A stretch of 37,402 nucleotides of DNA from assembly GCA_903935095.1 (NCBI GenBank), contig CAIZQH010000020.1, positions 5,001 to 42,402 of the forward strand. Direction: 5' to 3'. Made by a program: the position numbers and the translations under genes. Every line of letters starts with the position of its first letter. Positions within the stretch are counted from its first letter, which is position 1. Shown here in pieces: positions 23,797-31,926 of this stretch. The notes below the pieces were generated by a model. That model was not told the DNA's origin, searched no databases, and saw only the letters and a list, made by a program, of their open reading frames with translations. This DNA is from an uncultured Flavobacteriales bacterium (lineage in GTDB: Bacteria > Bacteroidota > Bacteroidia > Flavobacteriales_D > Crocinitomicaceae).

Positions 23797-23885
23797 GTTT
23801 CAGAGCGAGAGCGTTTCGCAAGATTGCAAATCCAGCTAGGCAAAGCGAGAAACAGAGTGAGAAACAGAGCGAGAGCACAGAGCGT
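23797..23885. repeat. GAGCGAG repeat tract, right flank of the orphan gene
   Basis: Contains the second copy of the 33-bp repeat (23803-23835) followed by AAAGCGAGAAACAGAGTGAG and GAAACAGAGCGAGAGCAC. It ends at the stop codon of the leftward beta-helix gene. Confidence 0.75.
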
Positions 23886-23886
23886 T

Positions 23887-25287
23887 TTACATCTTCACAA
23901 AACTCTTTCGGACTACTTGTTGATCAACAGCCGTCAGGACATAGAATCCAGCGGGAAGAGTTGATACATCAAAATTGTTGGCTCCTGAGGTTTTGAAAAT
24001 GACTGATTTTCCGCTTAAATCTGTTACCTGGATGGATGTGAATTCCGTAGCGCTAAGAAGAGATAATTCGGTGTTTACTGGATTTTCAAATTGTACATCA
24101 AATGTCAATTCGTTCACTCCTGCTCCCGGACCGAATTTCCTTACTGTACTTAAAACCACAGTGCAACTGGAATCGTAAATTTGGTAATTGATTAAGCCTT
24201 TAGTGATGTCGTCGTAACCATCAATAATCATCGCTTCGATGCCTGCAGAATCCAAATCACAAAAACAATTGCTTAACAAGGAATAATTCATATTTGTATT
24301 GTTGTTCACGGCATAATTGATGTTTCCACAAATTTCATTGTTATATATCAACGGACTGTCCTGAACATTGGATACATTGGAAATAAGTAATCCACCCATG
24401 TTGTTATTGATTTGATTGTTGTGAATATCCACATTCACGGATACATCTATAGCAAGCTCATTGTACAAAAATTCATTATTAGAAATCTCAGATTTGTAGG
24501 CATATTGAATAGCGGTAGCATTGTCACTAAACACACAGTTTTGAACGGTTCCTTTATTCGGATAATTAAGCGCCAAACCATTATTTAAAAATTGGCAATC
24601 CGAAATGTACATGGAATCAAATATGTTTGCCGCGAAACTAAGTCCAATCTGGTTATCGATAAAATCGGAGTTGGTCATTGTCAATGCCGATGCATACGCG
24701 TAGATGGATGTCGTATTGTCTTTGAATAAACAATTATCAATGGTAAAGTTAGCCCAGCCGTATACTCCTACTTCGTTGTCGATAAACTGACAATTGGATA
24801 AATTCACTGATTCACCAACAGTTACTGCTTGGAAACAACGTTTGAAGGTACAGTTTGTATAATTGTAGTTCGCTAATGGTGATTCGTAAGAAAAGGGAAA
24901 GTACGCATTGGAGATTTGGAAACGATCGGCATTCAGAACGCCTCCTTGTGAACTCGCGCAAACAAATCCTTGCCAAGCCACGCTATTCATAGTGTCATAC
25001 ATCGCATGAATTTTAATCGGAAGCGCATCTGTTCCAACGCAATTAATGGTTCCACGTGTTTCAATGTAGATGTTACTACTTGTTTGATTGTTGATGCGAA
25101 TTTCGACACCCGGTTCAATGTTTAGGGTTTTTCCAGGAAAAACAACTATGGATCCGTCGACAATGTATGGACTTCCAGCTAAACTCCAAGTGGCATTCTG
25201 GTAAATTCCACCGGACACATTGGTTTGTGCACCGGAAAGGAATGAACTGATACACAGTAAAATCAATAAGAAGATGTTTTTTGACAT
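23887..25287 (-). CDS. Right-handed beta-helix repeat protein with T9SS sorting domain
   Basis: A 466-residue secreted protein. Signal peptide at about residues 1-20 (MSKNIFLLILLCISSFLSGA). Residues about 25-350 are a series of short Asn-rich turns (FTIDNCLFKDNTTSIYAYAS, LTMTNSDFIDNQIGLSFA, MYISDCQFLNNGLALNY, VQNCVFSDNATAI), the pattern of parallel beta-helix (pectate-lyase-like) proteins. The C-terminal 75 residues form a T9SS sorting domain (FENPVNTELSLLSATEF, SIQVTDLSGKSVI, LPAGFYVLTAV). I begin at ATG 25287; a GTG at 25302 would add five residues before the signal peptide. No catalytic residues are evident. Confidence 0.85.
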   Translation of the reverse strand: MSKNIFLLILLCISSFLSGAQTNVSGGIYQNATWSLAGSPYIVDGSIVVFPGKTLNIEPGVEIRINNQTSSNIYIETRGTINCVGTDALPIKIHAMYDTMNSVAWQGFVCASSQGGVLNADRFQISNAYFPFSYESPLANYNYTNCTFKRCFQAVTVGESVNLSNCQFIDNEVGVYGWANFTIDNCLFKDNTTSIYAYASALTMTNSDFIDNQIGLSFAANIFDSMYISDCQFLNNGLALNYPNKGTVQNCVFSDNATAIQYAYKSEISNNEFLYNELAIDVSVNVDIHNNQINNNMGGLLISNVSNVQDSPLIYNNEICGNINYAVNNNTNMNYSLLSNCFCDLDSAGIEAMIIDGYDDITKGLINYQIYDSSCTVVLSTVRKFGPGAGVNELTFDVQFENPVNTELSLLSATEFTSIQVTDLSGKSVIFKTSGANNFDVSTLPAGFYVLTAVDQQVVRKSFVKM

Positions 25288-25485
25288 AAAATGCTTTTTC
25301 ACAAAACATAAATAAAGGTCAATTGTTCACCGACATGAAATTTTGAAACTGGCTTTTGTCCATTAGAGCAGAAGAGAAACTATTACCAGTCACGTCAATC
25401 AAAAGAGCAAAGCACTCTTAAAAATTTACATAATCTTAACCAAAAGAGTAAGTGTATTTCAAGTGCTTTTGTGCATATTTGTTTC

Positions 25486-27510
25486 ATGAATATTATCAAT
25501 CGAGAACTCAGTTGGCTTTCCTTCAATGAACGCGTTTTGCAGGAGGCGTTAGATCCCACCGTTCCATTAACAGAACGCATGCGATTTTTAGGGATTTATT
25601 CCAATAACATGGATGAATTCTTCCGTGTGCGCGTTGCTAACTTAAAACGACTTTCCGTCCTGAAAAAACAAAAAGTGGAGGGATTCAATGGGGATGCAGA
25701 GGAACTATACAAGGAAATTCGTAAAATGGTCATGAAACAACAACTCAAATTTGAGGAGGCATTTTCATTGATTCAAGCGGACTTTGAGAAAGATCAAATA
25801 TTCATGATCAACGAAAAAGAAGTGAATACAGATCAAGTATTGATTTTGAAAAATTACTATAATGAACACTTGAAACATGCTGTGTTTCCAATCATTTTAG
25901 ATAAAAAAAACCCACTTCCTAAATTGCGCGACTATGCGATTTACCTCGCAGTAAAAATCGTGGAGAAAAAAGAAAAAATACGCTTCGCATTGATTCAAAT
26001 CCCAGGTGAATATTCACGTTTCTTTCAATTGAAAGGTGAAAATCGCATCGATTACATCTTAATTGATGACATCATTCGCTTGCAATTAAAAGAAATATTT
26101 TCCATTTTCGAACCAGTCGAAATATCCGCCTTCACGTTTAAATTTACCCGTGATGCAGAATTAGATTTGGACGATGATTTGTCTCTTTCGTTCTTTGAGA
26201 AAATTGAAAAAAGCTTAAAACAACGTCGAAAAGGGGATCCAGTTCGCTTTGTCTATGACTCAAAAATGCCAAAAGATTTGTTGAATTTCTTGCTTAGATC
26301 ATTGGACTTAACCTTGGGGAATAACACCATTCCCGGTGGACGCTACCACAACTTTAAGGATTTCATGTCCTTCCCGGACTTTGGCATTTCCAAATACCGT
26401 TTTCAAGCAGAACCACCGCAAGCACACCCGGCTTTTAAAACTGGGAAAAGTCACATCGATGTCGTTTTAGAAAAAGATGTATTGCTCCACTTCCCCTATC
26501 AAAAATTTGATCATGTGGTTGATCTTCTGCGTGAAGCAGCATTGGATCCAAAAGTAAAGGACATCAAAATCAATATTTACCGTGTAGCGAAAAATTCAGA
26601 GGTCATGAATGCATTGCTGGCATCTGTCTTTAATGGAAAACAAGTGACGGTCATCTTCGAACTTCAAGCACGTTTCGATGAAGAAAATAACCTTTGGTGG
26701 AGTAACCGTTTAAAAGAATTTGGTGCAAATGTTATTTATGGTGTTCCAAACTTAAAAGTCCATTCCAAATTGCTTCAAATTAGACGTGTGAAGGACGGAA
26801 AAGACCAATTCATCACCTACGTAGGAACAGGGAACTTCAATGAAAAAACAGCGACCATTTACTCTGATTTAGCGATACTTAGTTCAGAACGCGAGCTTTC
26901 ACTGGAGGTAAGTAAAGTATTTAAATTACTGGAGAATAACCTCGAACGTAATCTTTTTAGAAATCTATTGGTTTCGCCGTTTAATACGAGAAGAAAGTTA
27001 TTCGCACTCATCGACAAGGAAATAGCCCATGCGAGGGCAAAAAGATCGGCAAAAATTAAGATTAAAATCAATAACCTTACAGATGTGAAAATGATTGATA
27101 AATTGTACGCGGCAGGAAAAGCTGGCGTAAAAATTGAATTGATTGTGCGCGGAATTTGTTGCTTGAAACCAGGTGTAAAAGGACTCAGTGAAAATATTTC
27201 TGCTATCAGTCTAGTGGATCGATACCTAGAACACGCGCGTTTTTTCATCTTTGAAAACAATGGAGATCCAGTGCACATCATCACCAGTGCAGATTGGATG
27301 GAACGCAACCTAGACCAACGAATTGAAGTCGGAATGACCGTTAAGGATGCTGCAATCAAAGCCGAACTTGACCGAATTTTTGATTTCCAATGGCGCGGTA
27401 GCGTAAAAGCAAGAAACATCAGTGCAGACTTGAAAAACCGTTACAATGAGCGTAACTTACCTCCTTTCCACGCACAACGGGAACTTTATAAGAGTTATAT
27501 TCTGGAGTGA
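25486..27510 (+). CDS. ppk1: Polyphosphate kinase 1
   Basis: A 674-residue Ppk1, which polymerises the ATP gamma-phosphate into polyphosphate. N-terminal domain NRELSWLSFNERVLQEA; head domain; two phospholipase-D-like halves with the phosphorylated His 426 (NLKVHSKLLQI) and the second His 583 (YLEHARFF), spaced as His 435 and His 592 of E. coli; also DIKINIYRVA, YVGTGNFNEKTA, SADWMERNLDQRIEVG. The frame extends to 25471, but MNIINRELSW is the family start. It stands divergent from the beta-helix gene and is followed by a 50-bp repeat array. Ppx, which degrades polyphosphate, lies 2.5 kb away. Confidence 0.97.
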   Translation: MNIINRELSWLSFNERVLQEALDPTVPLTERMRFLGIYSNNMDEFFRVRVANLKRLSVLKKQKVEGFNGDAEELYKEIRKMVMKQQLKFEEAFSLIQADFEKDQIFMINEKEVNTDQVLILKNYYNEHLKHAVFPIILDKKNPLPKLRDYAIYLAVKIVEKKEKIRFALIQIPGEYSRFFQLKGENRIDYILIDDIIRLQLKEIFSIFEPVEISAFTFKFTRDAELDLDDDLSLSFFEKIEKSLKQRRKGDPVRFVYDSKMPKDLLNFLLRSLDLTLGNNTIPGGRYHNFKDFMSFPDFGISKYRFQAEPPQAHPAFKTGKSHIDVVLEKDVLLHFPYQKFDHVVDLLREAALDPKVKDIKINIYRVAKNSEVMNALLASVFNGKQVTVIFELQARFDEENNLWWSNRLKEFGANVIYGVPNLKVHSKLLQIRRVKDGKDQFITYVGTGNFNEKTATIYSDLAILSSERELSLEVSKVFKLLENNLERNLFRNLLVSPFNTRRKLFALIDKEIAHARAKRSAKIKIKINNLTDVKMIDKLYAAGKAGVKIELIVRGICCLKPGVKGLSENISAISLVDRYLEHARFFIFENNGDPVHIITSADWMERNLDQRIEVGMTVKDAAIKAELDRIFDFQWRGSVKARNISADLKNRYNERNLPPFHAQRELYKSYILE

Positions 27511-27526
27511 ATTTGGTTACCATTTA

Positions 27527-27831
27527 TCGTTTTTCGTTGAACTGTTAAACGTTTTAATTCAAAATGATCAAAAATTCGTTTGTCGTTTGACCGTTCACCG
27601 TTTTAATTCAAAATGATCAAAAATTCGTTTATCGTTTGACCGTTCACCGTTTTAATTCAAAATGATCAAAAATTCGTTTTATCGTTTGACCGTTCACCGT
27701 TTTAATTCAAAATGATCAAAAATTCGTTTTATCGTTTGACCGTTCACCGTTTTAATTCAAAATGATCAAAAATTCGTTTTATCGTTTGACCGTTCACCGT
27801 TTTTTAATTCAAAAATTTACGACTATCGTTT
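27527..27831. repeat. 50-bp tandem repeat array
   Basis: The unit TCGTTTGACCGTTCACCG, TTTTAATTCAAAATGATC, AAAAATTCGTTTTA starts at 27583, 27632, 27682, 27732 and 27782 (steps 49, 50, 50, 50). The first three full units differ by one or two bases at most; the fifth decays after about 32 bases. A degenerate unit of 56 bases precedes them (27527-27582). Inverted partners (TTTTGAATT at about 27838-27846, TTTTGAATTAAAAC at 27880-27893, the latter spanning the stop codon of the next gene) flank the array on the right. The array lies between two convergent genes and may act as terminator or barrier. There are no spacers, so it is not a CRISPR. Confidence 0.92.
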
Positions 27832-27886
27832 TACCCCTTTTGAATTATACAACGATAAGACTATAAACAAAAAACGTTCTTTTGAA

Positions 27887-28951
27887 TTAAAACAAATATT
27901 TCAGTACAGAAAGTTTTTCAAACGTTGTTTTTTCGTCTAGAAGCTGTGTGCGTACTTTGCGCGTTTCGCGCTCAAAATCATGGAGCATGTTTTGGACGAT
28001 CGACTCTGTCTCATCCTTGTAATCTACGTGAATGCTCACACCTTGATTCAACCAAAGATTGATGGTTCGGTGATGCAATAAATTCAATCCATCGATCATC
28101 GTTGCCCCCATGTTTTTTGCTGCCTCGGCGTTGCACTGTTGTTCGTATTGTCCGATCATGGGAATCACTAACAACTTTTTCTGCAAGTACAATGCTTCTG
28201 CTGGCAATTCAAATCCTGCGCCGCAAAGTACACCTTCGCAATTGGCGAAACTGCGGGTGAAGCCCTCATTATCGATGGGATAAAAATGAACATTATCGTG
28301 CGTCGTTTTTGCTTTGGTGAACTTGGAAAACACTTCCCATTTTACGGGGAATTGCTTTAAAAAATGCAACAATACCTCATCGTGATAAGCTGGAAGGTAC
28401 ACCGTGTAATGTCCGAGGTTTTTTGCGTCAATGGTGCGAACGCTACTTCGAATCACAGGTGTATGAATGTTTTCGCCGTAACAATCAAAATGGAAGCCTA
28501 TTTTTTCCTTGGTCGGACAGTAATGATTCAGAATGTATTCGCCGATCCTGTTTTTCGTAGTGGTCTTTGGTGCATTGGGATGAATGACCGCAGCTTGATG
28601 GCTCATTTCAATACATGGAACTCCATGCATGAGCGCTGACCAAGCTGAAACCGGTTCGAAATCAGTGATGACTAAATCAAATTGTTTAATGGGAAAAGTG
28701 CGCATTTCATTAAAAAAATCGATTGGATGTGATTTGAATACCGTTCGTAGTAAATCTATTTTACCCGTTTTCCCACTGAGAAAAGTGAGTCCCGTTTTTT
28801 GGTAATTGACATCGAAATTCGCTTGGATTTGTGATTGATTCCCACTCACCAAGATGGTCGTATCGACATACTTATTGAGTATTGGAACAATCTCCTGCGC
28901 CCTACTCAAATGTCCGTTTCCGGTTCCTTGGATGGCATATAGGACTTTCAT
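27887..28951 (-). CDS. Glycosyltransferase, MurG/UGT-like fold (TIGR00661-like)
   Basis: A 354-residue GT-B type glycosyltransferase. N-terminal MKVLYAIQGTGNGHLSRAQE carries the GxGxGH-type loop of this group; ITDFEPVSAW in the middle; the C-terminal nucleotide-sugar part has CEGVLCGAGFELPAEALYL and PMIGQYEQQCNAEAAKNMGA. No membrane segment is present. It overlaps the metallophosphoesterase gene by 4 bases (ATGA), so the two probably work together, for instance in making a glycolipid or envelope glycan (inference). Donor and acceptor are unknown. Its 3' end carries an inverted piece of the neighbouring tandem repeat. Confidence 0.85.
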   Translation of the reverse strand: MKVLYAIQGTGNGHLSRAQEIVPILNKYVDTTILVSGNQSQIQANFDVNYQKTGLTFLSGKTGKIDLLRTVFKSHPIDFFNEMRTFPIKQFDLVITDFEPVSAWSALMHGVPCIEMSHQAAVIHPNAPKTTTKNRIGEYILNHYCPTKEKIGFHFDCYGENIHTPVIRSSVRTIDAKNLGHYTVYLPAYHDEVLLHFLKQFPVKWEVFSKFTKAKTTHDNVHFYPIDNEGFTRSFANCEGVLCGAGFELPAEALYLQKKLLVIPMIGQYEQQCNAEAAKNMGATMIDGLNLLHHRTINLWLNQGVSIHVDYKDETESIVQNMLHDFERETRKVRTQLLDEKTTFEKLSVLKYLF

Positions 28952-29799
28952 TGCGCATCGAAATTTAATCCGGAGACAACTTCTTGCAGCAACTGATCGT
29001 AACTCAGTGCATTTTTAAAAGATATGGAATCTTGCTTCACGAAATCACCCGATTTAGGCACATGCTTGTAGAGTGTCCACTGTTCTTTATCGTATTCTAG
29101 TGCGGTGGAATTTTCCACCCAATCACCTGAATTCAAGTACATCACTGACTCTCCATTCGCATTGGTCATTTTCTTGATTTGCGGATGATGGATGTGTCCA
29201 CACACCACAAATTGATAGCCGTTGTTAATCGCGATTTCCGCTGCGGTTTCTTCGAAGTTGTTCACGAACTTGATGACTCCTTTCACGCTGTCTTTTACTT
29301 TTTTGGATAAGGAAACGCGTCCACGTCCAAGTTTTTCGCTAAACCAATTGACAATGGTATTCAAGACAATCAATAGGTCGTACCCTTTTCCACCTAATTT
29401 AGCAATCCACTTGGAATGCTTCATGGTCGTATCGAATACATCTCCGTGGAAGATCCAGGCTTTTCCGGTTGTTAAGGGAAGAATTAATTTATTTTGGATT
29501 TCAAAATTTCCCATGCTAAAGCCTTTGAACTTTCGAAGCATTTCGTCGTGATTTCCCGTGATGTAGTAGACTTTGGTTCCTTTGGATAGTAAAGAGGTGA
29601 TTTCTTTCAGGACTTGCATGTGATCCGCTGGAAAATAGTGCTTGCTAAATTGCCAGATATCGATGATGTCACCGTTCAACACCAAGGTTCTTGGATGAAT
29701 AGATCGTAAGTAACTCACCAATTCACTCGCTCGTGCACCATAAGTTCCTAAATGAACATCTGATATCACCACTAATTCAACATCCCGTTTCTGTTGCAT
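28948..29799 (-). CDS. Metallophosphoesterase, UDP-2,3-diacylglucosamine hydrolase-like
   Basis: A 283-residue calcineurin-type phosphoesterase with all metal motifs: DVH (D14, H16), GDIIDIW, GNHDE, and the two C-terminal His in GHIHHP; HGDVFD lies between. The length and the order SDVHLGT ... NGDIID ... ITGNHDEMLR ... GHIHHPQIKK resemble LpxH-like enzymes of lipid A synthesis, but the family also covers other envelope phosphatases, so I give no symbol. A TTG reading from 29817 is possible; ATG 29799 is preferred. Coupled to the glycosyltransferase downstream. Confidence 0.85.
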   Translation of the reverse strand: MQQKRDVELVVISDVHLGTYGARASELVSYLRSIHPRTLVLNGDIIDIWQFSKHYFPADHMQVLKEITSLLSKGTKVYYITGNHDEMLRKFKGFSMGNFEIQNKLILPLTTGKAWIFHGDVFDTTMKHSKWIAKLGGKGYDLLIVLNTIVNWFSEKLGRGRVSLSKKVKDSVKGVIKFVNNFEETAAEIAINNGYQFVVCGHIHHPQIKKMTNANGESVMYLNSGDWVENSTALEYDKEQWTLYKHVPKSGDFVKQDSISFKNALSYDQLLQEVVSGLNFDAQ

Positions 29800-29980
29800 G
29801 TTTGTAATTTTATACAAAGTTGCTCACGGGATGTTTCCTTAGTTTTAAGGGAACTTTATGAAGTTAAATCCTTATCAAAAGGCGATTGTGAATAGTAATC
29901 TTCTGTTATTGTAGACGTAACATTGATGAGGAATACTTTGTACATTCAACCATTTCACTGTCAAATGGAAGGATTTGTCT

Positions 29981-29988
29981 TATCTTTG
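29981..29988 (+). promoter_or_regulatory. -7 box of ppx
   Basis: TATCTTTG, exact consensus, 16 bases ahead of the ATG at 30005; AAAAAAGGAA in between may serve as ribosome binding site. Confidence 0.55.
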
Positions 29989-30004
29989 CTCCTCAAAAAA
30001 GGAA

Positions 30005-30883
30005 ATGAAATTTGGAGCAATAGACATAGGAACCAATGCAGCACGTTTACTCGTAGGCGAAGTATGTTACGAAGGCGATCATGCCTATGTAAAGAAACAT
30101 TCCTATTCACGCATTCCATTGCGCCTAGGCGAAGAAGTTTTCGACCAAGGACGCTTATCCAAAAAGAAGATTGATCAATTCGTCGATTGCATTCAGGCTT
30201 TTAAATTAATTGCGCATATTTTCGAAGTGGAGCAACTGCGCGCCGTAGCCACCTCAGCCATGCGTGAAGCAAAGAATGGAATAAAAGTCCAAGAGAAAAT
30301 CAAGGAGAAAACCGGAGTGAACATCGAAATTATTTCTGGTCAAACTGAAGCAGAGTTAATCTTTGGGACCTTCTTTCTCATAGACTTCGATCAGTCTCAG
30401 CCATTTATGGTGATCGATGTTGGTGGAGGAAGCACAGAAATCAGTGTCTTCGAAAACGGACAAAAAAGAGCTTCTCGTTCCTTCGAACTGGGAACCATCC
30501 GTATGTTACGTGGAAAAGTGTCCAAAAAAATATGGACGGACATAAGCTCCTGGATTGAATCCGAAGTGGATTCATCGATTCCACACCGTTTATTCGGTAC
30601 CGGAGGAAACATCAATAAGATTCATAAAATGGTTGGTTTAAAGGACAAGGATTCTTTAAGTGTGGCAAAAATGAACTCCTTGATGAATAAACTAGGAAAG
30701 CTTACCGTCGAAGAACGCATTGATCAATTTCAATTAAAGCCCGATCGCGCAGACGTTATTGTTCCAGCATTGGAGATCTATTTATTTGCCATGGCGAAGT
30801 TAGGCATCCAACAAATCGATGTTCCTAAAATCGGTTTATCCGACGGAATGATTTATGACATGTATCTCAAAACACAGGTGTAA
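30005..30883 (+). CDS. ppx: Exopolyphosphatase / pppGpp phosphohydrolase family
   Basis: A 292-residue Ppx/GppA protein with the ASKHA fold. It carries DIGTNAARLLV at the N-terminus (the P1 loop, with Ala where Ser is more usual), RAVATSAMREAKNG, ISGQTEAELIFG, the second phosphate loop VIDVGGGSTEISV and FGTGGNINKIHKM. It hydrolyses polyphosphate from the end, or pppGpp. At about 290-300 residues it is the short type common in Bacteroidota, without the C-terminal HD domain. The start at 30005 (MKFGAIDIGT) follows a consensus promoter. With ppk1 nearby, a polyphosphate role is the better guess. Confidence 0.92.
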   Translation: MKFGAIDIGTNAARLLVGEVCYEGDHAYVKKHSYSRIPLRLGEEVFDQGRLSKKKIDQFVDCIQAFKLIAHIFEVEQLRAVATSAMREAKNGIKVQEKIKEKTGVNIEIISGQTEAELIFGTFFLIDFDQSQPFMVIDVGGGSTEISVFENGQKRASRSFELGTIRMLRGKVSKKIWTDISSWIESEVDSSIPHRLFGTGGNINKIHKMVGLKDKDSLSVAKMNSLMNKLGKLTVEERIDQFQLKPDRADVIVPALEIYLFAMAKLGIQQIDVPKIGLSDGMIYDMYLKTQV

Positions 30884-30929
30884 TCATTCACATCTTTTGC
30901 TAAGCTTACACCAACAATCTAGGTGCAAG

Positions 30930-30963
30930 TTTTGGAATCTAAATCATTTTATTGTTATCTTTG
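30930..30963 (+). promoter_or_regulatory. Promoter of tRNA-Leu
   Basis: TTTTG ending at 30934, 21 bases, then TATCTTTG at 30956-30963, with the tRNA starting 10 bases on. Confidence 0.6.
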
Positions 30964-30973
30964 CACCCTGAAT

Positions 30974-31055
30974 GCCCCGGTGGCGGAACTGGTAGACGCG
31001 CTGGATTCAAAATCCTGTTCTTTCGGGAGTGCCGGTTCGATTCCGGCCCGGGGTA
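30974..31055 (+). tRNA. tRNA-Leu (anticodon CAA)
   Basis: A class II tRNA of 82 bases: acceptor GCCCCGG/CCGGGGT with a G-T closing pair, D-arm with GGCGGAACTGGTAGACGC, anticodon arm GGATTCAAAATCC with CAA, a long variable arm (TGTTCTTTCGGGAGT), T-arm GCCGGTTCGATTCCGGC, discriminator A. CCA is not encoded. It reads UUG codons. Confidence 0.96.
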
Positions 31056-31058
31056 CAT

Positions 31059-31111
31059 AAAAGCAGAGTGAAAAACAGAGCGAATGCGAAGTTTGGAACT
31101 CTGCTTTTTTT
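31059..31111 (+). terminator. Terminator of tRNA-Leu with a GAGCGAA-containing loop
   Basis: AAAAGCAGAGT (31059-31069) pairs with ACTCTGCTTTT (31098-31108) followed by more T. The 28-base loop contains AAACAGAGCGAATGCG, a piece of the GAGCGAG repeat family. Confidence 0.75.
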
Positions 31112-31156
31112 CGTTTATCCGAGTTTTTATCCGACATTGAACTATGCTCCGCTGGA

Positions 31157-31189
31157 TTGGAGAGCGAGAAACAGAACGGAGAGCGAGGT
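31157..31189. repeat. GAGCGAG repeat, left of the four-helix-bundle gene
   Basis: GGAGAGCGAGAAACAGAACG followed by GAGAGCGAGG; belongs to the family found at 23046 and 23797. It ends next to the stop codon of the frameshifted gene at 31190. Confidence 0.65.
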
Positions 31190-31538
31190 TTAATTGCTCA
31201 GGTCCTTTATCATGGAATAAAGCATTCGGGACAATTCATCTGCTTTGAAACATAAAAAAATCAAATTCATCTCGCGTTATCTTTCCATGATCATTTTGGA
31301 TATCCAAAATAGTTACACAATCAAAAAGTGATGCGCGAGAAATAACAAAGAAATTTCTTCGGTCTGCTTTCAAAAATTTTCCTGAGCCCTCTGCAATATT
31401 CAGTGGCACACTAAACGAAGCCCTACCTAATTGATCAATCACATATCGATCAAAGTTCTTTCCAAGAATCAACGATCTACATTCATGATGAAATACCTTT
31501 GCTTTTGAATACACCGTTAATTTTCTGAATTCGAACAT
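31190..31538 (-). pseudogene. Four-helix-bundle protein (S23/IVP type), frameshifted
   Basis: The frame from 31538 reads MFEFRKLTVYSKAKVFHHE, DQLGRASFSVPLNIAEGSGK, ADRRNFFVISRASLFDCVTI, a match to the four-helix-bundle family known from 23S rRNA intervening sequences and common as small stand-alone genes in Bacteroidota. It stops early at 31236. Dropping one base from the run of seven T (minus strand; A7 at 31254-31260) restores the expected C-terminus (FKADELSRMLYSMIKDLSN, stop at 31190-31192) and the usual length of about 115 residues. So this is a one-base frameshift: decay, phase variation or a sequencing error. The function of the family is not settled. Confidence 0.78.
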
Positions 31539-31616
31539 GAATATTGATTTGATTGACAACAAACCTTAAAACACTACACTTTCTATTTTATTCTCCGTTA
31601 TAATAACTAATTGCAT

Positions 31617-31676
31617 CACTCTCTTTTCCGCTCTCGCTCTCTTCCGCCGCTCTTGTTCTCTTCTGTCGCTCTCTTT
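31617..31676. repeat. Reverse-complement GAGCGAG tract, right of the four-helix-bundle gene
   Basis: On the plus strand this reads CTCTTTTCCGCTCTCGCTCT and on to TGTCGCTCTC, i.e. the same purine-rich family on the other strand. Together with 31157-31189 it frames the frameshifted gene as an inverted pair. Confidence 0.6.
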
Positions 31677-31758
31677 CTTGACTTTTAACTAAAAAATCAT
31701 TACTTTTAATGAAGACAGAACGTGTCTCCTTTTCAGTTCTCACCAAATTCAAATTTCT

Positions 31759-31926
31759 ATGAAAAAGTTGTTGTATAAATGGGATAAATACAAATTAGGA
31801 CGTCGTCTTCACTACTTACAAAAGCGACTTGTTCGAGCTGAAAGCAATGGATATGAGGAGAAAACAGCGAATTACAAGCGACTCATCAAGGATGTGCAGG
31901 AGAAATTAAAACACGTTAAGGAATAA
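31759..31926 (+). CDS. Small basic protein, 55 residues
   Basis: ATG at 31759 to TAA at 31926: MKKLLYKWDKYKLGRRLHYL, QKRLVRAESNGYEEKTANYK, RLIKDVQEKLKHVKE. Rich in Lys and Arg and predicted helical throughout; a possible nucleic-acid or ribosome contact. I know no family. Its last 11 bases overlap the 3' end of truB on the other strand. That it fills the gap exactly and has a normal codon pattern supports a real gene, but the evidence is modest. Confidence 0.55.
   Translation: MKKLLYKWDKYKLGRRLHYLQKRLVRAESNGYEEKTANYKRLIKDVQEKLKHVKE

Noticed and set aside
26859..27419. Minus-strand frame of 186 codons inside ppk1
   Set aside because: It lies wholly within a strongly supported gene, has shadow-type composition rich in Ser, Ile, Leu and Arg, and shows no promoter or family match.
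27583..27831. The 50-bp repeats as a CRISPR array
   Set aside because: Units are contiguous with no unique spacers and no cas genes are present in the window.
30955..31137. Minus-strand frame of 60 codons over tRNA-Leu
   Set aside because: It is mostly the antisense of the tRNA (the familiar AGIEPALPKEQDFESS-type artefact) and has no other support.
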